Shown one piece after another: positions 25,682 to 38,176 of a stretch of 64,000 bases of DNA. The first letter of the stretch is position 1, and each line of letters begins with the position of its first letter. A program made the translations under genes and the position numbers. The DNA is from Rhodospirillaceae bacterium (GTDB lineage: Bacteria; Pseudomonadota; Alphaproteobacteria; Thalassobaculales; Thalassobaculaceae). The stretch covers positions 142,495-206,494 of the forward strand of contig JAGYJX010000031.1 of NCBI GenBank assembly GCA_018401495.1, given 5' to 3'. The notes under the pieces are model-generated. The model was not told the DNA's origin. It searched no databases and was given only the letters and a program-made list of their open reading frames with translations.

Positions 25682-26719
25682 TCAGCTGCCGACGGCCAGG
25701 TTGTGCTTGCCGTTCACAACCGCGTCCTGCATCTCCTTGCGGCGCTTGTCCGACAGCGGCACCAGGCCACGATCGGTCAGGTAGCCACCCGGGGCGAGGG
25801 CCGCGTCGCTGACGTACTCCGCGACGAAGTCGTTCAGGCCCGGGATCACGCCGCGGTGGGCGTTCTTCACGTAGAAGAACAGCGGGCGCGAAATCTTGTA
25901 GGAGCCGTCGGCGATGGTGTCCAGGCTGGGCTCGACGCCCGCGACCTTGGAGCCGACCAGCTTGTCCTGGTTCTCGTACAGGAACGAGTAGCCGAAGATG
26001 CCGTAGGCGTTGGGGTCGGATTCCAGCCGCTGCACGATCAGGTTGTCGTTCTCACCGGCTTCGATGAACGGGCCGTCCTGGCGCATCCGCGAGCAGACGT
26101 TCTTCTGGACGTCCTTGGCGAGTTCCTTGTAGCCGGCCAGCTCGTGGCAGCCTTCTTCCATCACCAGCTCGACCCAGGCGTCGCGGGTGCCGGATGTCGG
26201 CGGCGGGCCGAACACCTGGATGGCGATGTCGGGGAGCGACTTGTCGATCTCCGACCACTTCTTGTAGGGGTTGGCGACGACCTTGCCGTCCTGCACGATC
26301 TCGGCCGCCAGCGCCAGGAACAGCTGGCCCTTGGTCAGGTCCATCGTGGTGCCCTTGCGCGACCCGGCGAACGACAGGCCGTCGAAGCCGATCAGCGCCT
26401 GGGAGATGTCGGTCACGCCGTTCTTCACGCAGTCGTCGTACTCGGACTTCTTCATGGCGCGCGAGGCGCCGGTGATGTCGGCATGCTCGGTGCCGATGCC
26501 CTGGCAGAAGATCTTCATGCCGCCGCCGGTGCCGGTCGACTCGACCACCGGGGCCTTCGCGCCGCTCGACTTGGAGTATTCCTCCGAGGCGGCCTGGGTG
26601 TAGGGGAACACGGTCGACGAACCGACGATCCGGATCTGGTCGCGGGCCTCAGCCTGCGCGGTCATCGCGACCACGCCGAGCGTGGCGAGCGCGGCCACCT
26701 TACCGATAGAGAGCTTCAT
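25682..26719 (-). CDS. pstS: Phosphate-binding protein PstS
   Basis: Periplasmic substrate-binding protein of the high-affinity phosphate importer. A 345-residue protein with a Sec signal peptide (cleavage after AQA/EA near residue 25) followed by IRIVGSSTVFPYTQAASEEY. The phosphate-binding signatures STGTGGGMKIFCQG and PPPTSGTRDAWVELV are present. First gene after the Pho box. The size and style match the alphaproteobacterial PstS group. Confidence 0.96.
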   Translation of the reverse strand: MKLSIGKVAALATLGVVAMTAQAEARDQIRIVGSSTVFPYTQAASEEYSKSSGAKAPVVESTGTGGGMKIFCQGIGTEHADITGASRAMKKSEYDDCVKNGVTDISQALIGFDGLSFAGSRKGTTMDLTKGQLFLALAAEIVQDGKVVANPYKKWSEIDKSLPDIAIQVFGPPPTSGTRDAWVELVMEEGCHELAGYKELAKDVQKNVCSRMRQDGPFIEAGENDNLIVQRLESDPNAYGIFGYSFLYENQDKLVGSKVAGVEPSLDTIADGSYKISRPLFFYVKNAHRGVIPGLNDFVAEYVSDAALAPGGYLTDRGLVPLSDKRRKEMQDAVVNGKHNLAVGS

Positions 26720-26834
26720 AGGGTCCTCCAGACTTTCGCTTGGGGAGGTTCGGGTAAGCCCCGTTGGGCCATCCGAGATCCGTCCTGGCTGCGGACGTGT
26801 ACCGGTCAGGCGCCAAAGGATTTAAGTCGGATCG

Positions 26835-26852
26835 ATGAAAGTTTTATGACGG
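26835..26852 (-). promoter_or_regulatory. Pho box upstream of pstS
   Basis: On the minus strand CCGTCATAAAACTTTCAT closely matches the PhoB site consensus of two CTGTCAT half-sites with an AT-rich spacer. It starts 116 bases before the pstS ATG. A TAAATC -10-like box follows about ten bases downstream, the usual arrangement where PhoB replaces a -35. The local AT-richness stands out from the surroundings. Confidence 0.8.
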
Positions 26853-26886
26853 CCACGGCGGCCTGGCCTGTCTTGGCACCACAGGC

Positions 26887-28395
26887 TCAGGCGGCGGTCG
26901 CGCCGCGCGCCGGGGCGGCGCCGTCGGCGGCCGGGATGTAGACCGTGAACAGGCTGCCCTCGCCGGGCGTCGACTGGATGCCGAGCGCCCCGCGGTGCCG
27001 GCTGACGATGTGCTTGACGATCGCCAGCCCGAGGCCGGTGCCGCCGAGGTCGCGGGAGCGCGCGGCGTCGACCCGGTAGAAGCGCTCGGTCAGGCGCGGC
27101 ACGTGCTGCGGGGCGATGCCGTCGCCGCGGTCGCGCACCGCGATCGCCACCGCCTTGCCGGTCGGCCCGCCGGGAAAGCTGGCCGGGACCCGGTCGGCGC
27201 GGCGCGCCGACAGCGTGATCTCGGTGCCGGGCCGGCCGTACTTGATGGCGTTGTCGAGCAGGTTCTGCACCACCTGGGCCAGTTCGTCCTCGGCGCCGAC
27301 CACCGCCGGCAGCACGGCGTCGACCTCCAGCCGCACCCGCATGTCCTTGCGCCGGGCCTCCAGGTCAAGGGTGGCCTTGACCCCTTCCAGCACCGGCAGC
27401 AGGGCGATCCGGTCGGACGGCGGCTGGTGTTCGTTGGTTTCGATCCGCGACAGCGACAGCAGGTCCTGGACCAGCCGGCTCATCCGGTGGCCCTGGGACT
27501 TCATGATCTCGAGGAAACGGTCGCGGGCGTCGGGATCGTCGCGGGCCGGGCCCTGCAGGGTCTCGATGAAGCCGAGCAGGGTGGCGAGCGGCGTGCGCAG
27601 CTCGTGGCTGACGTTGGCGACGAAATCGACCCGCATCTGCTCGGCCCGCCGGATCGCCGACAGGTCGACGAACAGCATCAGCGCCGCCGCCCCGCCGCGC
27701 CCGTCGCTCGCCAGCGCCTCGATCCGCACGTTGAACACCCGCTCGACCGGGGCGGCGATGGCGATCTCGACGTCGCCGCCGGCCTCGCCGGCCAGCGCCC
27801 GCCGGACGGTCGCCAGGACATCCGGGTGGCGGATCACCGTCGACAGGTCGCGGTCGACGATCTGCTGGCCGAACTGGCGCCGGGCCGCCCCATTGGCCTG
27901 GTCGACCCGGCCGCGGGCGTCGATCAGCAGCAGCGGGTCCGGGATCGTTTCGATCACCAGGGCCTGGGCCTGCGAGCGTTGCGCCAGCCGATCGATCCAG
28001 TCCTGGGCCCGCCGGTCGGCGCGCTCCAGGGCCAGCGCCAGCTCCGAAGCCGCGCCGACCTCGCCGATCCCGGCCAGAGCGGACCGGCGCTCGGCGATCG
28101 CCGAGCGCGGATCGTCGACACCGGCGCGGTTGTCCAGGTGACGGCGCAGCACCGCCAGATCGGCGTGATGCCGGCGAACCAGCAGGAAGCTCGCCGCCGC
28201 CGTGACCGCGACGCCGCCGAGGCCGTGCCAGGGCGACAGTTCCCCGACGGCGACCAGGCCGAGGAAGACCGCCGCCGCCGGCACCGTCAGGATGGCGGCG
28301 GCGCGCGCCGCCGCCATCCGCACCGACACCTCGCTCGGCCGCCTGGCGGCACGGTCGCCGTCGGCGGATGGCGGCGTTGGGCGAACCTCGGTCAT
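26887..28395 (-). CDS. phoR: Phosphate regulon sensor kinase PhoR
   Basis: Histidine kinase for PhoB, 502 residues. Two TM helices lie near the N-terminus (about residues 28-72), then a linker, a PAS domain (about 150-245: IPDPLLLIDARGRV), HisKA with phosphoacceptor His264 in VANVSHELRTPL, and HATPase_c with N box LLDNAIKYG, GDGIAPQHVPRLTERFYR and G box GGTGLGLAIVKHI. ATG 28395 follows GGGGAG at the right distance, so the GTG two codons upstream is not used. It is transcribed toward pstS; the Pho box lies in the gap between them. Confidence 0.95.
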   Translation of the reverse strand: MTEVRPTPPSADGDRAARRPSEVSVRMAAARAAAILTVPAAAVFLGLVAVGELSPWHGLGGVAVTAAASFLLVRRHHADLAVLRRHLDNRAGVDDPRSAIAERRSALAGIGEVGAASELALALERADRRAQDWIDRLAQRSQAQALVIETIPDPLLLIDARGRVDQANGAARRQFGQQIVDRDLSTVIRHPDVLATVRRALAGEAGGDVEIAIAAPVERVFNVRIEALASDGRGGAAALMLFVDLSAIRRAEQMRVDFVANVSHELRTPLATLLGFIETLQGPARDDPDARDRFLEIMKSQGHRMSRLVQDLLSLSRIETNEHQPPSDRIALLPVLEGVKATLDLEARRKDMRVRLEVDAVLPAVVGAEDELAQVVQNLLDNAIKYGRPGTEITLSARRADRVPASFPGGPTGKAVAIAVRDRGDGIAPQHVPRLTERFYRVDAARSRDLGGTGLGLAIVKHIVSRHRGALGIQSTPGEGSLFTVYIPAADGAAPARGATAA

Positions 28396-28443
28396 GGCCA
28401 CTCCCCTGCGGCCCGACCGCCGCCGCCCTCATGGGCGGCGAGG

Positions 28444-30708
<2,265 letters not shown>

Positions 30709-30832
30709 GTCGCTCCTTGCGGTCGGCCCGCTCCCAAGGGGATCGGGCGACGTCTCCTCCCGGCGTCTAACGCGCCTCCTGACCAACCCTAGCGGGCTGC
30801 CGGGCCAACGAAAAGCTCGATCGGGAGCGATG

Positions 30833-30860
30833 GTGACCGTCGCTTTCGACATGGTAGGGT
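30833..30860 (+). promoter_or_regulatory. Candidate mutS promoter
   Basis: GTGACC (30833-30838) and TAGGGT (30855-30860) are 16 bases apart. The -10-like TAGGGT recurs at the olsB and miaB promoters in this window. If real, it rules out ATG 30851 as the mutS start and favours GTG 30899. Confidence 0.35.
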
Positions 30861-30898
30861 GCCGGCCCCGCACGACAGCATGCGATGCCGCGCCGACC

Positions 30899-33607
30899 GT
30901 GACCGATCAGGCCCTCGACACCGAATCCGCCGCGACCGGCGCCCCAGATCCCGACGGCGGCGATCCGGCCTCGCGTCCGGCAGGCGCGAGCCCGATGCTG
31001 GCGCAGTTCCTCCAGGTCAAGCGCGAGCATCCGGACTGCCTGCTGTTCTACCGGATGGGCGATTTCTACGAGATGTTCTTCGAGGACGCGGTGGTCGCCG
31101 CCGCGGCCCTCGACATCACCCTGACCCGGCGCGGCCAGCACCAGGGCGAGCCGATCCCGATGTGCGGCGTCCCGCACCACGCGGCCGAGGGCTATCTGGC
31201 GCGGCTGATCCGCCAGGGCCACCGGGTGGCGGTGTGCGAGCAGATCGAGGACCCGGCCGAGGCGCGTCGGCGCGGCGGCAAGTCCGTGGTCCGGCGCGCC
31301 GTGGTGCGGATCGTCACGCCCGGGACGCTGACCGAGGACAGCCTGCTGGACGCGCGCCGGCACAACTACCTGGTGGCGCTGGCCGAGGCCGGCGGCGCCC
31401 TCGGCCTGGCCTGGGTCGACGTGTCGACCGGTGACTTCCAGGCCCAGCCGGTCGACGCCCGCGGCCTCGAGGCGGCGTTGGCGCGCCTCGGACCGGCCGA
31501 ACTGCTGGTTCCGGAGCGCCTCGAACGCGACCCGGCGCTGGCCGAGTGGCGGTCGGTGACGGCGGCGCTGCCGGGCAGCCGGTTCGACAGCGAGAACGGG
31601 CGCCGCCGGCTGGAGGCGCTGTACGGCGTCGCCGCCCTCGACGGCTTCGGTGCCTTCGGGCGTCCCGAGCTCGGCGCCGCCGGCGCCCTGGTCGACTACC
31701 TGGAGCTGACCCAGAAGGGCCGGCTGCCGAGGCTCGCCGAGCTGCGGCGCTGGACCCCGGGCGGGCTGATGGAGATCGACGCCGCCACCCGCCGCAACCT
31801 CGAGCTGAGCCGCACCCTGACCGGCGAGCGCAAGGGCAGCCTGCTGTCGGTCGATCGATCGCACCGTGACCGGCGCCGGCGCGCGGCTGCTGGCGGCGCG
31901 CCTGTCGGCACCCTTGACCGACCCCGCGGCGATCGAGCGCCGGCTCGACGCGGTCGGGTTCTTCGCCGGCTCGTCACGATCGCGCAACGATCTCCGCGAC
32001 ATCCTGCGGCGGATCCCGGACGTCGACCGGGCGCTGTCGCGTCTCGCCCTCGACCGCGGCGGGCCGCGCGACCTCGCCGGCGATCCGCGACGCCCTGGCC
32101 GAGACCGCGTCGGTGCGCGCCGCGGTCGGCGGGTCCGGGCCGCTCGAGCCGCCGCCCGCGGCCGTGGTCGAGGCGCTCGACGACCTCGGCGAGCACGCCG
32201 CCCTGGTGGCCACGCTCGGCGCCGCGTTGGCACCGGAACTGCCGCTGCTGGCGCGCGACGGTGGCCTGGTGGCGGCGGGATACTCGCCGGAGCTCGACCG
32301 GCTGCGGGATCTTCGCGACCAGAGCCGCCGGCTGATCGCCGCCCTGCAGGCGCGCTACGCCGGCGAGACCGGGGTCGCGTCCCTCAAGGTCAAGCACAAC
32401 AACGTGCTCGGCTACTTCATCGAGGTCACCGCCACCCACGCCGACAAGCTGATGGGCCGCGACGGCTTCATCCACCGCCAGACCATGGCGAGCGCGGCGC
32501 GCTTCGCCACCGTCGAGCTCGGCGAGCTGGAGCGCGAGGTGTCGAGCGCCGCCGACAAGGCGCTGGCGCTCGAGCAGGAGATCTTCCGGACCCTGGTGGC
32601 GGCGGTCCTGGAGCGCGCCGGGCCGATCGGCGTGGCGGCGGCGGCGCTGGCCCGGCTCGACGCCGCCGCCGCCCTCGCCGACCTGGCGACGGCGCGCGAC
32701 TGGTGCCGGCCGATCGGTCGACGACGGGCTCGGATTCGAGGTCGAGGCCGGCCGGCATCCGGTGGTCGAGGCCAGCCTGCCGGACGGTCCGGCGGCGTTC
32801 GTCGCCAACGATTGCCGGCTGGTCCCGGACGACCGGGTGTGGCTGGTCACCGGGCCGAACATGGCCGGCAAGTCCACCTTCCTCCGGCAGAACGCGCTGA
32901 TCGCGGTGCTGGCGCAGATCGGCAGCTACGTGCCGGCGGCGCGCGCCCGCATCGGCGTGGTCGATCGGCTGTTCAGCCGGGTCGGGGCCGCCGACGACCT
33001 GGCGCGCGGCCGCTCCACCTTCATGGTCGAGATGGTCGAGACCGCCGCCATCCTGAACCAGTCGGGTCCGCGGGCGCTGGTGATCCTGGACGAGATCGGC
33101 CGCGGCACCGCCACCTTCGACGGGCTGTCGATCGCCTGGGCGACGGTGGAAAGCCTGCACGAGAGCAACCGCTGCCGGGCGCTGTTCGCCACCCACTACC
33201 ACGAGCTGACGGCGCTGGCCGACCGGCTGGCGGCGCTGTCCTGCCACACCATGGCGGTCAAGGAGTGGAAGGGCGACGTGGTGTTCCTGCACGAGGTGGT
33301 GGCCGGCGCCGCCGACCGCTCCTACGGCATCCACGTCGCCAAGCTGGCCGGCCTGCCGGCCGCCGTGGTGGCGCGCGCCGAGGAGGTGCTGAACCGGCTC
33401 GAGAACGGTGACCAGGCGGTGACCGCGCGTGACCTCATGGAGGATCTGCCGCTGTTCTCGGCGGCCCGACCGGTCTCGCCGTCCGCGTCCCGCGCCGGCC
33501 CGTCGCCGGTCGAGGAGGCGCTGGCCGCCGTCAACCCGGACGAGCTGACGCCGCGCCAGGCCCTGGAGACGCTGTACGCGCTGAAGGCACGTCTGGCGGA
33601 ACGCTGA
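30899..33607 (+). CDS. mutS: DNA mismatch repair protein MutS (three frameshifts as given)
   Basis: Mismatch recognition ATPase, about 900 residues after repair. Domain I has the Phe-x-Glu mismatch-binding motif (DFYEMFFEDA), the lever/clamp region has KVKHNNVLGYFIEVT, and the C-terminus has Walker A TGPNMAGKSTFLRQ, Walker B LVILDEIGRGTATFDGLS and ATHYHEL. Reading frame is lost at 31853-31860 (GATC doubled to GATCGATC), near 32077-32081 (extra G) and at 32713 (extra A); correcting all three restores one chain. The GTG 30899 start is preferred but ATG 30851 is possible. Confidence 0.93.
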
Positions 33608-33662
33608 AACGCCTCACGGCCTTCCATGGAGGTGGACGGACCCCTCGTGATAGGATGCCGCC

Positions 33663-33866
33663 ATGGCCCGTGAGCCCAAAAGCCTGATCCTGGAGTACCT
33701 GCGCCGCCTGGACGCCGGCGTGCAGCTGCTGCGCGAGGACGTTGCCGACCTGAAGCGCCGGATGACCGGCGTGGAGGAAGGGCTTGCCGGCGTCAACCGG
33801 CGCCTCGACCGCCTGGACGGCAGGGTCGAGCGTATCGAGCGGCGGCTCGACCTCGCCGAGGCCTGA
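33663..33866 (+). CDS. Small coiled-coil protein, 67 residues
   Basis: An all-helical heptad protein with LEYLRRLDAGVQLLREDVADLKRRM and repeated (V/I)xRRLDRLDxRVERI, predicted to be one long coiled coil. It has no cysteine, TM or signal. It follows mutS by 55 bases on the same strand. Short proteins of this kind (SlyX-like or DUF-type coiled coils) are common and mostly uncharacterised. Codon use is like the neighbours, which supports a real gene. Confidence 0.55.
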   Translation: MAREPKSLILEYLRRLDAGVQLLREDVADLKRRMTGVEEGLAGVNRRLDRLDGRVERIERRLDLAEA

Positions 33867-33886
33867 GACCCGCCGACGGCGGGCCG

Positions 33887-35079
33887 TCACACCACGTTGC
33901 GCTCCTTCAGCGGCCGGTTCGCCAGGATCCGTTCGATACCGAAACGAACCAGGTCGATGCTGCGGAAGCCGCCATGGGCGATCAGTTCCATCACGGCGCG
34001 GCCGGCGGCCGGGCTCTGCTGCAGGCCGTGGCCGGAGAAGCCGGTGGCGAACAGCAGGTTGCCGATCTCGGGATGGCGGCCGATCACCGCGTTCTGGTCG
34101 AGGGCGTTGTAGTCGTAGGGTCCCGCCCAGGCGCCGGTCAGCTTGACCGCCTCGAAGGCCGGGATGCGGTGCGCCAGCGCCGGCCACACGATCTCTTCGA
34201 ACCAGCGCCAGTCGACCTCGATCTCCCAGGTCTCCGGGTCCTGGTCCTCGGGCGGCGACACCCCGCAGAGATAGCCGGCACCCTCGGCCGCACGTAGACG
34301 CCGGTCGGATCGATGGTCAGCGGCAGCCGCGGGCGGAGCGACTCGCGGCAGTCGATCTGGTAGACCGTGCGGATGCGCGGGCCGACCGGCAGGGCGACGC
34401 CGGCGAGCCGCGCCACCGCGCCCGATCCGGCACCGGCCGCGACCACCACCGTTCCGCAGGCGATCCGATCTCCCGAGGCCAGCCGCACCGCGTGCACCCG
34501 GCCGCCATCGTGCTCGATCGCCACCACCTCGTCGGTGCGGTACTCGGCACCGAGCGCGCGGGCCTTGCGCTTGAACGCCTGCAGCAGGGTGTTCGGGTCG
34601 ACCCAGCCCTCGCCGCGCTCGCCGAGAGTGCCGGCGGCCAGCCCGTCGGTGTTCAGCCACGGGAAGCGGGCGGCCAGCGCGGCCGGCTCCAGCCAGGCGA
34701 TGTCGGCCCCGGCGCCGGTCTGGACCGCGTGGTTCTCGGCCAGCACGGCGCGGCCCTCGGGGGTCGCCAGGAACAGGTAGCCGCCCTCCACGAAGCCGAG
34801 GTCCGGTTGCTCGCCGTCGACCGCCAGCAACTCGCCCGCACGGCCGATGAAATCGCGCGCGAACAGCCCGATCTCGACGTTCTCGCGGATCGAGAACTGC
34901 TGCCGGATGCCGCCGACCGACAGCGGCGTCGAGGCCCGCGCGTAGGTCGGGTCGCGCTCGACCACCACCACCCGGCCGCTGAAGCCGGCGTCGGTGCCCA
35001 GGAAATAGGCGGCCGAGGAGCCGACCGCCCCGCCGCCAACGATCACCACATCCGCCCGATCCGAGCCCGCCTGCGTCAT
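33887..35079 (-). CDS. FAD-dependent oxidoreductase, DAO family (frameshifted as given)
   Basis: About 397 residues after repair. The N-terminal Rossmann motif is VVIVGGGAVGSSAAYFLG, with the FAD-binding VVVVERDPTYARAST; the C-terminal part has GAWAGPYDYNALDQNAVIGRHPEIGNLLFATGFSGHGLQQSPAAGRA, typical of the DAO/FOXRED1-like group that oxidises amines or D-/N-methyl amino acids. The substrate is unknown. Frame is lost near 34286-34289; adding one base gives VYVRPEGAGYLCGVSPPED, so a one-base deletion is inferred. The gene is divergent from glnD. Confidence 0.85.
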
Positions 35080-35220
35080 GTCCGGTCACCTCCGGCGGCG
35101 AGCGTCGGGGATTCTCCAGCGCTCCGCAAGCCGCCTTGGCGCGCCGACCGCGGCCGCCGCAGGTCGTGACGGCGGACGGCCGCGGCCCTATGCTCGGGAC
35201 ACCAATTCGCTGGAGGAGAC

Positions 35221-38081
35221 ATGGCCGCGACCGAGCCGGCACCGGAGGACGCAGGCCTGCACGACGCCGTCCCCGAGCCCATCGATTCCGATCCCGTCGA
35301 CCATGGGCATGTCGACGGCCTCGCCGTCGTTCGCAAACGGGTCCCGAACGCCCGGGCGATCTGGGATGCCCCGGCGCTCCAGGTCGAGATCGATGCGATC
35401 GCGGGAGAGCGCGACGTCGTCCGGCGGCGGGCGGCGGTGCTGGCGCGGCTGAAGGTCGCGCTGGCCGACGGCAGCGCCGAGATCCGTCGGCGGTTCGAGG
35501 CCAGCAACGACGGCGCCGCCTGCGTGCGCCAGAACGCCTGGCTCATGGACCGGTTGATCCAGGCGGCGGCACGGCTGGCCACCGAGCGCGAGTTCCCGGC
35601 GACCAACCCGACCACCGCCGAGCGCATCGCGATCGCCGCCGTCGGCGGCTACGGCCGCAGCGAACTGGCCCCGGAATCCGACGTCGACCTGCTGTTCCTG
35701 CGCCCCTACAAGCAGACGCCGCGCGGCGAGCAGATCGTCGAGTACCTGCTGTACCTGCTGTGGGATCTGGGGCTGAAGGTCGGCCATTCCACCCGGTCGT
35801 GCGACGAGTGCATCCGCCAGGCCAAGGCCGACGTGACCATCCGCACCGCGCTGCTGGAATCGCGCTTCCTGTGGGGCGACGAGACACTCTACGACGAGTT
35901 GCGCGCGCTGTTCTTCAAGGACGTTGCCGCCGGCTCGCCGTTGCCGTTCGTCGAGGCCAAGCTCGAGGAATCCGACGGCCGGCACCGCCGGCTCGGGGAT
36001 TCGCGCTACGTCGTCGAGCCGAACGTCAAGGATGGCAAGGGCGGGCTGCGCGACCTGCACACGCTGTTCTGGATCGGCAAGTACGTGTACCGGGTCGAGG
36101 ACGTCACCCGGCTGGTCGACCGCGGCGTGCTCACGGTCGGCGAGGCCCGGCGCTTCGCCAAGGCGCAGAAGCTGCTCTGGACCATCCGCTGCTGGCTGCA
36201 CTACCTGGCCGGCCGGGCGCGAGGAGCGCCTGACCTTCGAGATGCAGCCGGTGATCGCCGAACGGCTCGGCTACACCGACCACGCCGGCGCGGTCGCGGT
36301 CGAGCGCTTCATGAAGCACTACTACCTGACGGCCAAGGACGTCGGCGACCTGACGCGGATCTTCTGCGCCGCCATCGAGGCCGAGCACAAGCGCCGGCGG
36401 CCGTGGTTCAGGCTGTCGCGGCTGCTGACCGAGGAGCGCTTCGGCGACTTCAAGATCGAGGCCGACCGGATCACCGTGGTCGACGACGAGGCGTTCGCCC
36501 GCGATCCGGTCAACATCATCCGGATGTTCCACGAGGCCCAGGCGCGCAGCGCCATGGTGCATCCGCACGCGCTCCGGCTGATCACCCAGAACCTGCACCG
36601 CATCGACGCCGATCTCCGCCGCGACCCGGAGGCGAACCGGCTGTTCCTGGAGATCCTGACCGGGCACCGTGACCCGGCGCCGACCTTGCGGCGGATGAGC
36701 GAGGCCAGGGTGCTCGGCAAGTTCGTGCCGGATTTCGGCCGCGTCGTCGCGCAGATGCAGTTCGACATGTACCACCTGTACACCGTCGACGAGCACACCC
36801 TGGTCTGCCTGTCGGTGCTGCACGCCATCGAGGCCGGCGACCTCAAGGAGGTCGCGCCGATCGCCACCGAGGTGGTCCACAAGGTGCTGTCGCGGCGCGC
36901 GCTGTACGTGGCGGTGCTGCTGCACGACATCGCCAAGGGCCGCGGCGGCGACCACTCGGTGCTCGGCGAGCGCGTCGCCCGCCGGCTGTGCCCGCGCCTG
37001 GGGATGAGCGAGGAGGAGACCGACACCGTCGCCTGGCTGGTGCGCTGGCACCTGATCATGTCGAACACCGCCTTCAAGCGCGACGTCAACGACCCGAAGA
37101 CGGTCGAGGACTTCATCCAGGTCGTGCAGTCGCCCGAGCGTCTGCGGCTGTTGCTGGTGCTGACCGTCGCCGACATCCGCGGCGTCGGCCCGCATGTCTG
37201 GAACGGCTGGAAGGCCCAGCTGCTGCGCGACCTGTACTACCGGGCCGACGAGGCGCTGTCGGGGGATTCGGTGCGGCGCGGCACCGCCGCCCGCATCGAG
37301 GCGGCCAAGCGCCGCCTGGCCGACGCCCTGCCGGAATGGCGGGCCGACGAGGTCGAGGAGCACCTCGCGCTGGGTTATCCCGCCTACTGGCTGGCGTTCG
37401 ACAGCGCCACCCACGCCCGGCACGCCCGCCTGGTGCGGCAGGCGATGCGCGACGGCGCCCATCTGGCGGTCGACACCCGCGTCGACGGCGCCCGCGTCGG
37501 TCACCGAGGTGACGGTGTACGCCACCGACCACCCGGGGCTGTTCTCGCGGATCGCCGGCGCCATGGCCGCCACCGGCGCCGACGTGGTCGACGCCCGGAT
37601 CTTCACCTTGTCGAACGGCATGGCGCTGGACGCCTTCATGATCCAGGACGAGGACCGACGCGCCTTCGACCGGTCCGACCGCATCGCCAAGCTGGTGTCG
37701 GCGATCGAACGCGCGCTCGGCGGCACGCTGCGGGTCGACAAGGCGATCGAGGCGCGCAAGCCGGCGATCGGGCGGCGCACACGGGCGCTCCGGATCCCGC
37801 CCAGGGTGCTGATCGACAACAAGGCGAGCGTGACCCACACCGTCGTCGAGGTGAACGGCCGTGACGAGCCGGGGGTGCTCTGGCGCATGACCCGGGCGCT
37901 GGCCGGCGTCGGCGTGCAGATCCACTCGGCCTCGATCTCGACCTACGGCGAGCGCTTCGTCGACGTGTTCTACCTGAAGGACGTGTTCGGCCTGAAGATC
38001 GACAGCAAGAGCAAGCTCGAGGACATCCGCAAGGCCCTGCTGACGGCGCTGGGGGCGGCGGAGGCCCGCAAGGCGGCGTGA
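35221..38081 (+). CDS. glnD: Bifunctional PII uridylyltransferase/uridylyl-removing enzyme GlnD (two frameshifts as given)
   Basis: Senses glutamine and modifies PII proteins to control nitrogen assimilation. About 952 residues: nucleotidyltransferase domain with GGYGRSELAPESDVDLLFL (about 143-161), GlnD UTase domain, HD hydrolase domain with VLLHDIAKGRGGDHSVLG, and two C-terminal ACT domains (EVTVYATDHPGLFSRIAGAMA and VVEVNGRDEPGVLWRMTRALA). The breaks near 36217-36221 and 37491-37493 are each healed by removing one base. It is followed by murJ and trpS, as in many alphaproteobacteria. Confidence 0.94.
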
Positions 38082-38117
38082 CCCCGCCGCGGTCCCGCCC
38101 CGATCGCCCGCCACCCG

Positions 38118-38146
38118 TTGCCCGCTAACAGCTCCGGCGCTATCCG
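38118..38146 (+). promoter_or_regulatory. Candidate murJ promoter
   Basis: TTGCCC (38118-38123) and TATCCG (38141-38146) are 17 bases apart and end 31 bases before the murJ ATG. The match is moderate. Confidence 0.3.
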
Positions 38147-38176
38147 AGCGCCCTCGAATCACGTAGACGCCAATCC

